Source of the DNA: Pseudomonas sp. REP124
Lineage (GTDB): Bacteria > Pseudomonadota > Gammaproteobacteria > Pseudomonadales > Pseudomonadaceae
Length of the DNA stretch: 64,000 bases
Direction of reading: 5' to 3'
NCBI RefSeq assembly: GCF_020164475.1
Contig: NZ_JAIQWX010000001.1
Location: 123,473 to 187,472, forward strand
Below, one piece after another: positions 25,580-33,062 of this stretch. The position numbers and the translations under genes are program-made. The notes beneath the pieces were generated by a model. The model was not told the DNA's origin. It ran no database searches and saw only the letters and a program-made list of their open reading frames with translations. Position 1 is the stretch's first letter, and every line of letters starts with the position of its first letter.

Positions 25580-26083
25580 TCAACGAACACGCGGTCCGGC
25601 CATCCAGTGCAGCGCCGGCATCAATAGTGCCCATATCGATGCGAGCAACAGAATGCTCGGCCACACACCCAGGGGCAATCCCACTTCTGCCAACCTTGCG
25701 CCACCCCAATAGGAGAGCGGCCCGCCGATAGCGCCTGCCAGGCTGCCCAGCCACCAGGGTCGGTTTGTCCAGCTCAGGCTGTAGCGCAAGGTGCTGGCGA
25801 AAAGCAGCCAAAGCAATGCCAGCCAAAGTGGCAGAACTACAGTGGCGCCGGAAAAGTGGAATAGCCCGAGGTGCATCAGCGTGGTGTCCAGAATCCAGCC
25901 CGAGGATGCCACCCGCAGCAGACTGGGCCACTCATCACCCGCGTTTGCGATCCAGAACAGGTGCAAAGCCAGACAGGCAATTGCCACCAGCAACAGCCAG
26001 GGCCGATGAGCACCCAGTACACAGGCGAACCACCCGAGTTGGAATAGACCTGCGTTGAGAAAGAACCGGCCTCGTCCGCTCAC
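25580..26083 (-). CDS. DUF2878 membrane protein
   Basis: This is a 167-residue inner-membrane protein of unknown function with four to five hydrophobic segments (FFLNAGLFQLGWFACVL, LLLVAIACLALHLFWIA, LPLWLALLWLLFASTL, SILLLASIWALLMPAL). The start is the GTG at 26083, which overlaps the cyclopropane synthase stop as GTGA; a longer frame upstream is read-through. It is the last gene of the six-gene operon. DUF2878 genes are commonly found beside DUF1365, FAD-oxidoreductase and CFA-like genes, so a part in the same lipid modification or its membrane placement is likely. The role is inferred from neighbours. Confidence 0.82.
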   Translation of the reverse strand: MSGRGRFFLNAGLFQLGWFACVLGAHRPWLLLVAIACLALHLFWIANAGDEWPSLLRVASSGWILDTTLMHLGLFHFSGATVVLPLWLALLWLLFASTLRYSLSWTNRPWWLGSLAGAIGGPLSYWGGARLAEVGLPLGVWPSILLLASIWALLMPALHWMAGPRVR

Positions 26084-27348
26084 GCCTTCAGCTCGAAGGG
26101 TGCCGGTCTTGCCCCAGGCTTGGCGAGCAATAGATGCGCGGTGCCGATGCTTCGCTCCAGAAAACCACCTTCGCAGTAACACAGGTAGAACTCCCAGAGG
26201 CGATAGAACGTCTGGTCGTAACCCAGTGCTTCCAGGTTATGCCGGCTGCGTCGCAGGTTGTCGTGCCACATGCGCAGGGTACGGGCGTAATGAAGACCGA
26301 AGTCCTCCATGTGGTGAAGGTTCAGGTCGGTGTCGCGACTGATGGTGTTCAGCATCGCGCTGACCGAAGGCAAGGCACCACCGGGGAAAATGTAGCGCTG
26401 GATAAAGTCGACGGTTTTTTTCGCCTGCTCGTAGCGCTGGTCCCGAATCGTGATCGCCTGCAACAGCATCAGTCCGTGTTCTTTGAGCAGATGCGCGCAC
26501 TGTTCGAAGTAGGTGGGCAGGAAGCGGTGGCCGACGGCCTCGATCATCTCGATCGACACCAGCTTGTCGTACTTGCCTGTCAGGTCACGATAGTCCTGCA
26601 ACAGCAGGGTGATGCGCTCCTGCAGACCCTGCTCCTCGATTCGGCGCCGGGTGTACTCAAACTGCTCATGGGAGAGGGTGGTGGTAGTGACCTTGCAGCC
26701 GTAGTGGGTGGCCGCATAGAGCGCCATACTGCCCCAGCCGGTACCGATCTCCAGCAGGTGGTCACCGGGTTTGAGATCGAGCTTTTGGCAGATGCACTCC
26801 AGTTTGTACATTTGGGCTTGTTCGAGGCTGTCGCTGGCGGAGCGGAACATGGCCGCCGAATACATCATGGTCGGGTCCAGCAGCTGTTCGAACAACTTGT
26901 TGCCCAGGTCGTAGTGAGCTGAAATATTGCGCTGCGAGCCCCGACGCGTATTGCGGTTGAGCCAGTGCAGGGCTTTGGTCAGCGGACGGCGTATACGTGC
27001 CAGGCCGCGCTCCATGCCATCCAGCACATCGAGGTTGGCAACGAAAATGCGCACCACCGCGGTCAGGTCCGGGCTGCTCCAGTAGCCGTGGATATAGGCC
27101 TCGCCAGCACCAATCGAGCCATTCGCCGCCACCATTGGCCAGAGCGCCGAATCATGCACTTCGATCTCGCCATGCAACCCCTCGCCTGGCTGGCCGAAGC
27201 TCAAGGGCTGACCGTCGACGATGACCACCAAGTGCCCGTGACGCAGTTGCGCCAACTGACGCAACACCAATTTCTTCAACAGACGGGCGCCCGGTCCGCT
27301 GGCCGTGGAGCTACAGGTGCTGGAGGGGTTGAGGCTAGGATTTGTCAT
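26080..27348 (-). CDS. Cyclopropane-fatty-acyl-phospholipid synthase family methyltransferase
   Basis: This SAM-dependent enzyme transfers a methylene or methyl group onto unsaturated acyl chains of membrane phospholipids. The start at 27348 has GGAG upstream and overlaps the DUF1365 gene by 14 bp, giving 422 residues. The N-terminal lipid-binding domain is followed by AHYDLGNKLFEQLLDPTMMYSAAMF, the SAM motif LLEIGTGWGSMALYAA, the active-site segment SIEMIEAVGHRF and the C-terminal YLCYCEGGFLERSIG. The context with FAD oxidoreductase, SDR and DUF1365 differs from stand-alone stationary-phase cfa. It recalls the Rhodobacter operon linked to singlet oxygen and furan fatty acids, so the product may be a methylated or furan-type lipid. 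Confidence 0.9.
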   Translation of the reverse strand: MTNPSLNPSSTCSSTASGPGARLLKKLVLRQLAQLRHGHLVVIVDGQPLSFGQPGEGLHGEIEVHDSALWPMVAANGSIGAGEAYIHGYWSSPDLTAVVRIFVANLDVLDGMERGLARIRRPLTKALHWLNRNTRRGSQRNISAHYDLGNKLFEQLLDPTMMYSAAMFRSASDSLEQAQMYKLECICQKLDLKPGDHLLEIGTGWGSMALYAATHYGCKVTTTTLSHEQFEYTRRRIEEQGLQERITLLLQDYRDLTGKYDKLVSIEMIEAVGHRFLPTYFEQCAHLLKEHGLMLLQAITIRDQRYEQAKKTVDFIQRYIFPGGALPSVSAMLNTISRDTDLNLHHMEDFGLHYARTLRMWHDNLRRSRHNLEALGYDQTFYRLWEFYLCYCEGGFLERSIGTAHLLLAKPGARPAPFELKA

Positions 27349-28126
27349 GGCGCGACTCCAGCTCTGCGGTGAGGTATTCACCGGTTGCGGCTTCATGGGA
27401 AAACAGTGGCAGACGCTTGAGCAGCAGACGCAGGGCCTGCCAGTAAATGCCGATCAGGGTTTTGCCGGTCATCCAGGGGAAGGCCAGAAGGTGGCGGTGC
27501 AGGCTTTGACGCGTCAGCTCGATGCGCTCCAGGCCCAGGCCAGCCTCAAAGATTTTTTCCTCCCCCAGCCAGTCCTGCATGGACACGTGCAGCGTTTGCC
27601 CGGGAGCAGAGAAACGCATGCGGTATTGCAGATCGCGGGGCAGGAAGGGCGATACATGAAACCCCTTGCTCACTCGATGGCGTGACTCACCGCTGGCGTG
27701 GGTCGGCAGTACGTAGTGGTAACGCTCTCGCCAGGGGGTATTGCTGACCTCGCAGAGGATGGCGGCCAGACTGCCGTCGGATTCGAAGCAGTAAAACAGG
27801 CTGATCGGATTGAAGGACAGCCCCCAGCTGCGCGGCTGGGTGAGCAGACAGATACGTCCCTGTGGTGCGAATCCGAGGGCCTGCTCGACGCGTTGGCGTA
27901 CTGCATCGCTGAGCGTCACGCCCTTGCGCGTGGCGTGCGGCAGGTAGTCGGTTTCGCGGAAGGTGAAAGCGCCCCAGCGCGAGTTTCCAGCCAGCCATGA
28001 CAGGCTCAAAACCTGCGCTTGTTCCGCAAGATCCAGGTAGAGCATGCCCATGCGATAGCGAAACCCATGGGCGCGCGGCAGCACCCGGCGGTGGCTGACC
28101 CAGCCGTAATAAAGCGCGCTGTTCAC
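27335..28126 (-). CDS. DUF1365 family protein
   Basis: The start is the GTG at 28126, overlapping the FAD oxidoreductase stop as GTGA, giving 263 residues. Typical DUF1365 features are LYYGWVSHRRVLPRAHGFRYRMGMLYLDL at the N-terminus, ICLLTQPRSWGLSFNPISLFYCF in the middle, and KGFHVSPFLP. It has no clear signal peptide. The biochemical function is not established. The family is consistently found between an FAD-dependent oxidoreductase and a CFA-synthase-like gene, exactly as here, which points to a step in the same lipid modification. Confidence 0.87.
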   Translation of the reverse strand: MNSALYYGWVSHRRVLPRAHGFRYRMGMLYLDLAEQAQVLSLSWLAGNSRWGAFTFRETDYLPHATRKGVTLSDAVRQRVEQALGFAPQGRICLLTQPRSWGLSFNPISLFYCFESDGSLAAILCEVSNTPWRERYHYVLPTHASGESRHRVSKGFHVSPFLPRDLQYRMRFSAPGQTLHVSMQDWLGEEKIFEAGLGLERIELTRQSLHRHLLAFPWMTGKTLIGIYWQALRLLLKRLPLFSHEAATGEYLTAELESRHDKS

Positions 28127-29370
28127 AGTTGTTCTCCGAAAGCGGCCGCCACGCGCAAGGCACTGACCACACCGTCCTCGTGGAAACCGTTGGCCCAGTA
28201 AGCGCCGCAGTAATAGCTGTTCTGGGCGCCTTGCAATTCCTGCCATCGTGCCTGCGCAACCATGCCTGCCTGGCTGTATTGCGGGTGGGCGTAGCGGAAA
28301 CGGTCGAGGATTTTGCTGGGGTCAATTCCCGCAGTCTGATTCAGGCTCACGCAATAGGTGGTGTCGCTCTGCAGCCCTTGCAGGATATTCATGTTGTAGG
28401 TGACAGCGGCCGGTTGCCGGGGCGAGCCACCGAGGCAGTAATTCCAGCTTGCCCAGGCCAGGCGACGGCTTGGCAGCACACGCGTGTCCGTGTGCAGTAC
28501 CACCTCGTTCTCGTCGTAACGCAGTGCGCCGAGAATCTCCCGCTCGGCTTGGCTGGGCGCAACAAGAAGGCGCAGCGCCTGATCGCTGTGACAGGCGAAC
28601 ACCACGCTGTCAAAGCGATCGATGCCGGCGCTGCTGTGCAGATTGACGCCGGCGTCGTCACGTACGACCCGATGGACCGGGCAGTTGAGACGGATGCGTT
28701 CGACAAAGCCTGCGCTCAACGCTGCTACGTAAGTGCGCGAGCCACCACTGACAACGCGCCACTGTGGCCGATTGGTCACCGACAGCAGCCCATGATTTCT
28801 ACAGAAGCGCACGAAGAACTCACATGGAAAACGCTGCATGTCGGCGCGTGACATGGACCAGATCGCCGACCCCATCGGGACGATGTAGTGTTCGATAAAA
28901 CGCTGCCCGTAACCGTTCTGCCCCAGATAGTCGCCCAGCGTGGTTTCGCCAGTGATGCGTTGTTCGTCCAGGTCACGTATGACCTCGCGGTTGAAGCGCA
29001 AGATGTCATGCAACATGCCCCAGAATCCGGGTGAGAGCAGGTTGCGCCGCTGAGCAAACAGGCTGTTGAGATTGTTGCCGTTGTATTCGGTGCCGGTACT
29101 CGGATCTTGAACCGAGAAACTCATCTCGGTGGGTTGCGAAGCCACGCCGAGTTGATCCAGCAAACGGATGAAGTTGGGATAGGTCCAGTCGTTGAAGACG
29201 ATAAAACCGGTATCGATAGCGTGGCTTTTCCCCTCTGCTGCAACCTCGACCGTGTGGCTATGGCCACCGATCCAGTCATCCGCCTCGAATACCGTGATGT
29301 CATGTTTGCGGTTGAGCAGCCAGGCGCAGGTCAGGCCGGAGATTCCACTACCGATAATCGCAATTTTCAT
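28123..29370 (-). CDS. FAD-dependent amine-oxidase/desaturase-like oxidoreductase
   Basis: This flavoprotein has 415 residues from the ATG at 29370, which overlaps the SDR stop as ATGA; the open frame above it is read-through. It shows the N-terminal dinucleotide-binding motif IAIIGSGISGLTCAWLL with VFEADDWIGGHSHTV, then IDTGFIVFNDWTYPNF, and WSMSRADMQRFPCEFFVRF. This places it near the NAD(P)-binding Rossmann-like/phytoene-desaturase group. The C-terminal FAD segment is SYYCGAYWANGFHEDGVVSALR. In the CFA/DUF1365 context it may act as an acyl-chain desaturase or oxidase. The reaction is not proven by sequence. Confidence 0.86.
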   Translation of the reverse strand: MKIAIIGSGISGLTCAWLLNRKHDITVFEADDWIGGHSHTVEVAAEGKSHAIDTGFIVFNDWTYPNFIRLLDQLGVASQPTEMSFSVQDPSTGTEYNGNNLNSLFAQRRNLLSPGFWGMLHDILRFNREVIRDLDEQRITGETTLGDYLGQNGYGQRFIEHYIVPMGSAIWSMSRADMQRFPCEFFVRFCRNHGLLSVTNRPQWRVVSGGSRTYVAALSAGFVERIRLNCPVHRVVRDDAGVNLHSSAGIDRFDSVVFACHSDQALRLLVAPSQAEREILGALRYDENEVVLHTDTRVLPSRRLAWASWNYCLGGSPRQPAAVTYNMNILQGLQSDTTYCVSLNQTAGIDPSKILDRFRYAHPQYSQAGMVAQARWQELQGAQNSYYCGAYWANGFHEDGVVSALRVAAAFGEQL

Positions 29371-30128
29371 GAAGATGCTTCTGTAGCCGGACGCGCCATA
29401 CGCCTGGCCAGCGCCAGTTGCAGGCGTTGAGGAAGGATCGCCAACAGGCGCAGGGTGGCGATGAAAGGTCCGGGAAAGGCGACTTCCAGCGGTCGTTTTT
29501 CCAGGCGAGTGGCGATGTAGTCGGCAGCCTTGCCCACCGGCCAACGCATCGGCATCGGGAAATCGTTCTGTCGCGTCAGCGGTGTATCGACGAAGCCCGG
29601 GCTGACGAGCGTGACGTCTATACCCTCGTGTGCCACATCGATGCGAAGCGATTGAAACAGGTAACGCATGGCCGCCTTGGAGGCGCCATAGGCCTCGGCG
29701 CGAGGTAATGCCAGGTAAGTAACCGAGCTACAGATCGCCACCAGATGAGGTCGCTGCGCCTTGCGCAGCAGTGGCAGGGCAGCTTCAACGCAGTAAGCCG
29801 CGGAAAACAGATTGGTCCGCATCACCCGTTCAATCATGCTGGCTTCAAAGTGGCCAGCGTCCAGGTACTCGCAGGTTCCAGCGTTGAGGATGACCTGATC
29901 CAGATAGCCCCAGAGTTCGCCGATTCGATCGCCCATGGCTTGAACCTGTCGCGCATCGGTGAGGTCGCCTGGCAAAACAAGTACCTGCTGCGGATGTGCT
30001 GTCTGCAGTTTTTCCAGGGCCGTTACATTGCGGGCGCTGACAGCCAGAAAATGGCCTTGGGACAGGAGAATTTGCGCAAGTGCCGCGCCTATACCGCTGC
30101 TGGCGCCGGTGAGCCAGATCCGTTTCAT
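29367..30128 (-). CDS. Short-chain dehydrogenase/reductase
   Basis: This is a 253-residue NAD(P)-dependent SDR. The cofactor motif is TGASSGIG at residues 7-14, NAG occurs in VILNAGTCEY, and the catalytic Ser-Tyr-Lys are in CSSVTYLALPRAEAYGASKAAM. The C-terminus (LRLLAILPQRLQLALARRMARP) is hydrophobic and basic and may touch the membrane. It overlaps both neighbours by ATGA junctions, so it is made together with the NTF2-like and FAD proteins. It may reduce or oxidise a lipid intermediate; the substrate is unknown. Confidence 0.88.
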   Translation of the reverse strand: MKRIWLTGASSGIGAALAQILLSQGHFLAVSARNVTALEKLQTAHPQQVLVLPGDLTDARQVQAMGDRIGELWGYLDQVILNAGTCEYLDAGHFEASMIERVMRTNLFSAAYCVEAALPLLRKAQRPHLVAICSSVTYLALPRAEAYGASKAAMRYLFQSLRIDVAHEGIDVTLVSPGFVDTPLTRQNDFPMPMRWPVGKAADYIATRLEKRPLEVAFPGPFIATLRLLAILPQRLQLALARRMARPATEASS

Positions 30129-30547
30129 GCCAGGCGCCCCTTCAACCAGCCAATTGCGGTGCCCATTACCGGCAGGTGCTCATAGAGCAGCGCGCCGGCA
30201 TCGAAGTAGTCGCGATGCCGGTACACCTTCTCGTGCCATTGCAGGTATGAGCAGCCAATGACCTTTATCATTTGGCCACGGCGCAAATGGGGATGGCGAA
30301 ACTGCAGGGTCCAGCGCAGATAACCGCTGCCTTCTTCCACCTGGTCATAGCCGTGAAAGGAGAATCCGAGCTCGCTGACGTTGACGTACAGCTCTGAAAA
30401 ATAGTCCTGCAGCGCTGTCAGGCCCTGTATCTCGTGTAGCGGATCGCTGAAGTGGATATCGTCGCTGTACAACTCCGTCAGCCTGTGCAAATTGCTGGCG
30501 TCGAGCGCTGCGAAGCCGCTGGCGAAACGTTGGAGAAAGTCAGACAC
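30125..30547 (-). CDS. NTF2-like (SnoaL-type) protein
   Basis: This is a 140-residue cytosolic protein with the cone-shaped NTF2/SnoaL fold pattern: FASGFAALDASNLHRLTELYSDDIHFSDPLHEIQGLTALQDYFSELY, then LRWTLQFRHPHLRRGQMIKVIG and YRHRDYFDAGALLYEHLPVMG. Such proteins bind or isomerise small hydrophobic ligands. It is the first gene of the six-gene operon; the last bases overlap the SDR start. The promoter with two TGTACA-type boxes lies directly upstream. The role is unknown and probably linked to the lipid pathway. Confidence 0.84.
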   Translation of the reverse strand: MSDFLQRFASGFAALDASNLHRLTELYSDDIHFSDPLHEIQGLTALQDYFSELYVNVSELGFSFHGYDQVEEGSGYLRWTLQFRHPHLRRGQMIKVIGCSYLQWHEKVYRHRDYFDAGALLYEHLPVMGTAIGWLKGRLA

Positions 30548-30571
30548 GTTGCATCCCCATTTCCTTTTTCT

Positions 30572-30595
30572 TGTACGGATCGATTGGCTTGTACA
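30572..30595. promoter_or_regulatory. LitR/PplR-like box 1 of the lipid operon
   Basis: TGTACG (30572-30577), exactly 12 bases, then TGTACA (30590-30595). It lies between the predicted promoter and the NTF2-like start at 30547, in the 5' leader. One base departs from a perfect pair. Confidence 0.65.
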
Positions 30596-30604
30596 GGTTT
30601 TTAA

Positions 30605-30632
30605 AGAATAGGGTGCATGCTGTACAAGTCAA
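30605..30632 (-). promoter_or_regulatory. Predicted sigma70-type promoter of the lipid operon
   Basis: On the minus strand TTGACT (30632-30627), 16 bases, then TATTCT (30610-30605). The -35 lies inside box 2 and one TGTACA half-site is in the spacer, so a bound regulator would block polymerase. Transcription would begin near 30598. Confidence 0.5.
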
Positions 30633-30644
30633 ATTTCCTGTACA
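30621..30644. promoter_or_regulatory. LitR/PplR-like box 2 of the lipid operon
   Basis: TGTACA (30621-30626), exactly 12 bases, TGTACA (30639-30644): a perfect match to the TGTACA-N12-TGTACA pattern I recall for cobalamin-dependent, light-responsive LitR/MerR regulators of Pseudomonas. It overlaps the predicted -35. Confidence 0.7.
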
Positions 30645-30819
30645 AGTTTTTGTTTCGAAGCGTGAGGAGGTTCTTGAGGACGGTGGTTGAGGAGGGAGAA
30701 TCCCTGGCAATACTTCGTAAAAAACGAACTATTCGCACCGAATAAACGATTTTTGTTGATGAACCATGATCGCTAGCATGACCTCTCCAGCCTATTGCTG
30801 CGTCATGCGGAGATAGAGA

Positions 30820-31797
30820 ATGACTGCCATCAGCATCGGCCAACCCTGGATGTGGGCCGCCTTCATCGTGTTTGTCCTGGCCATGCTGGCGCTCGATCTG
30901 TTCGTCTTCGGCGGACGAAAGGCGCATCGTGTTTCGGTGCGAGAAGCGCTGGCCTGGGTCCTCGCCTGGGTCAGTTTGGCATTGGTCTTCGCTGCCTTGC
31001 TCTGGTGGTACCTGGACAGCACATTCGGCGCCGAAGTGGCCCAGCGTACAACGCTCGAATTCCTGACCGGCTACCTGATCGAGCAGTCGCTGTCGATCGA
31101 CAACATGTTCGTTTTCGTGATGATCTTCGGCTACTTCGCCGTGCCGCCGGAGTTGCAACGCCGCGTGCTGCTCTATGGCGTGCTCGGCGCCATCATCATG
31201 CGCGCAGGGATGATTTTCGCGGGTGTCTGGCTGGTGCGGGAGTTTGCCTGGTTACTCTATGTCTTTGGTGCGTTTCTCGTCATCACCGGCATCAAGATGC
31301 TGGTCTTCGCCAATCAGCAGCCGGACCTTGGAAAGAACCCTTTGCTGCGTTGGCTGCGTAGCCACATGCGTATCACGGACAACTTTCATGGCGAGCGCTT
31401 CTTCGTGCGTAAGGATGGCCTGCGCTGGGCGACGCCGATGTTCCTGGTGCTGGTACTGATCGAGGCCAGCGACCTGGTCTTCGCGGTCGATAGCATCCCG
31501 GCCATCTTCGCCGTCACCACTGACCCCTTCATCATTTTCACCTCCAACATCTTCGCCATCATGGGCCTGCGCGCACTGTATTTTCTGCTTGCCGACATGG
31601 CCCACCGCTTCCACTTGCTCAAATATGGCCTGTCCATCGTACTGGTGTTCATCGGCGGCAAGATGCTGGTCGCGCCGTGGTGGCACATGCCGATCCAATG
31701 GTCGCTGAGCATTGTCGGCGGCATCATATTGATTTCGGTGCTGTTGAGTCTGGCGTTGACGAAGAGCAAAACAGAGGTCGCGGGAGAACAGTCATGA
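30820..31797 (+). CDS. TerC-family membrane protein, Alx-like
   Basis: This 325-residue inner-membrane protein has about nine segments and matches the length of E. coli Alx. The conserved acidic membrane motifs are FLTGYLIEQSLSIDNMFVF and VLIEASDLVFAVDSIPAIFAV, as in TerC/Alx proteins linked to tellurite resistance, manganese export and alkaline pH. The start at 30820 has GGAG nine bases upstream. It is divergent from the lipid operon, and 272 bp separate the starts. I saw no manganese riboswitch-like structure in the leader. Metal-ion export, perhaps for loading secreted proteins, is the likely function by family. Confidence 0.88.
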   Translation: MTAISIGQPWMWAAFIVFVLAMLALDLFVFGGRKAHRVSVREALAWVLAWVSLALVFAALLWWYLDSTFGAEVAQRTTLEFLTGYLIEQSLSIDNMFVFVMIFGYFAVPPELQRRVLLYGVLGAIIMRAGMIFAGVWLVREFAWLLYVFGAFLVITGIKMLVFANQQPDLGKNPLLRWLRSHMRITDNFHGERFFVRKDGLRWATPMFLVLVLIEASDLVFAVDSIPAIFAVTTDPFIIFTSNIFAIMGLRALYFLLADMAHRFHLLKYGLSIVLVFIGGKMLVAPWWHMPIQWSLSIVGGIILISVLLSLALTKSKTEVAGEQS

Positions 31798-31953
31798 AGC
31801 GATGTTCTGAGTTTGCACCGAGAAAGCTGCAGCGACAGTAAGGCTCGGTCATTGATTACTCAGTGTAATAATTGAAATTCAGTTCAGGGGCTCTATCGCT
31901 TTTTGCTCCGGTAATAAGATGGATCCATCCAACCATCACTACTGGAGTATCAC

Positions 31954-32787
31954 GTGAAAAAAACCATTATCGCCGCTCTGTTAACCGCTGCCGCCAGCTA
32001 CGCCAACGCCGGCACGGTATTGGTTGTCCTGTCGGACCAGGATCAACTGGACCTCAAAGACGGCAAGGTCATGCAAACCGGTTTCTTCCTCAACGAATTG
32101 ATGCAACCGGTGCAGACTTTCATCGAGGCGGGGCAGACCGTGGTATTTGCCACGCCTAGCGGCAAGGCGCCAACCGCGGACCAGAAATCCAACGATGTGA
32201 ATTTCTGGGGCGGTGATGAAAAGGCCCGTCAGCAAAGCCTCGCGCTGCTGGACACGCTGAAGCTGACCTCCAAAAACGGCTCGCCGGCAATCAGCTTCGC
32301 GCAGGTTCAGAAAATCGGTTACGACAAGTTTGACGCCGTGTTCGTGCCTGGCGGCCATATCCCGATGCAGGACCTGCTCAAGGACAAGCAACTGGGTCAA
32401 CTGCTGACCAACTTCCATGACAACGGCAAAGTCACCGGCTTTACCTGCCATGGCACCATCGCCATGTTGTCGGCGATCCCCGACGCCCGTGGTTTTGTCT
32501 CCGCATTGGAATCAGGCAAGCAGCCGGCCGCGCCCGCCAACTGGATTTACAAGGGCTACAAAGTCACCGCCTTCACCGACGCGGAAGAAGAGCAGGCCAA
32601 AGGTTTCCTCGGCGGCGGCCACATGAAACTGTTCCCGCAGGATGGCCTGACGGCAGCCGGTGCCAACTTCAATGAGGCCAAGCCATGGAGCGAGCATGTG
32701 ATCGAAGACCGCGAAGTGATTTCCGGCCAGAATCCGCAGTCGGCCAAGGCAGTCGCAGTGGCCATGCTGGCGAAGTTGAAGAAGTAA
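31954..32787 (+). CDS. Exported DJ-1/PfpI family protein, copy 2
   Basis: This is a 277-residue protein with a signal peptide ending ANA before Gly20. The DJ-1 fold follows (VLVVLSDQDQLDLKDGKVMQTGFFLNELMQPVQTFIEAGQTVVFATPSG) with FVPGGHIPMQDLL and the nucleophile elbow GFTCHGTIAM (Cys165, His166). The end, DREVISGQNPQSAKAVA, closely parallels VDGQLITGQNPASAKALG in the exported copy at 9731-10501. The two proteins are clearly homologous but diverged. It is a single gene between TerC and a palindromic repeat. Activity as glyoxalase, chaperone or amidase in the periplasm is possible but not shown. Confidence 0.85.
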   Translation: MKKTIIAALLTAAASYANAGTVLVVLSDQDQLDLKDGKVMQTGFFLNELMQPVQTFIEAGQTVVFATPSGKAPTADQKSNDVNFWGGDEKARQQSLALLDTLKLTSKNGSPAISFAQVQKIGYDKFDAVFVPGGHIPMQDLLKDKQLGQLLTNFHDNGKVTGFTCHGTIAMLSAIPDARGFVSALESGKQPAAPANWIYKGYKVTAFTDAEEEQAKGFLGGGHMKLFPQDGLTAAGANFNEAKPWSEHVIEDREVISGQNPQSAKAVAVAMLAKLKK

Positions 32788-32828
32788 GCCTGGGCGGGCG
32801 AGTCATATCGCCCTGAAGAAGTGCTGAA

Positions 32829-32935
32829 CCCTGTAGGAGCCAGCTTGCTCGCGATGGTGACCAACGATGACGCTGGCTATCCGATGCCCCGCGGTGTCCA
32901 GACCTGCATCGCGAGCAAGCTCGCTCCTACAGAAG
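32829..32935. repeat. Palindromic intergenic repeat, copy 3
   Basis: The arms CCCTGTAGGAGCCAGCTTGC and GCGAGCAAGCTCGCTCCTAC flank the conserved interior (GATGACGCTGGCTATCCGAT, CCCGCGGTGTCC). It lies between the exported DJ-1 gene and the Pho box of pstS. Confidence 0.85.
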
Positions 32936-32997
32936 GGGCGTGGAAATCCATGGGTAAATGGCTCGTCAAATCAACAAGCCACCTTTTTGCCACCCGA

Positions 32998-33015
32998 CTG
33001 TCATAAATTTTTCAT
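32998..33015 (+). promoter_or_regulatory. Pho box upstream of pstS
   Basis: CTGTCATAAATTTTTCAT is an 18-bp PhoB-type box: the first half CTGTCATA is perfect and the second (TTTTCAT) is looser. It ends 47 bp before the pstS start, so the operon should be induced by phosphate starvation. Confidence 0.75.
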
Positions 33016-33062
33016 ATAACTGGTTCAAAGTGCGGCAGCCGCTCTCAAAAGGAATGCCGTTC

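Noticed and set aside
30660..30819. Possible manganese (yybP-ykoY) riboswitch before the TerC/Alx-like gene
   Set aside because: I looked for the paired stem and conserved loop motifs of that class and did not find them. A covariance-model search would settle it.
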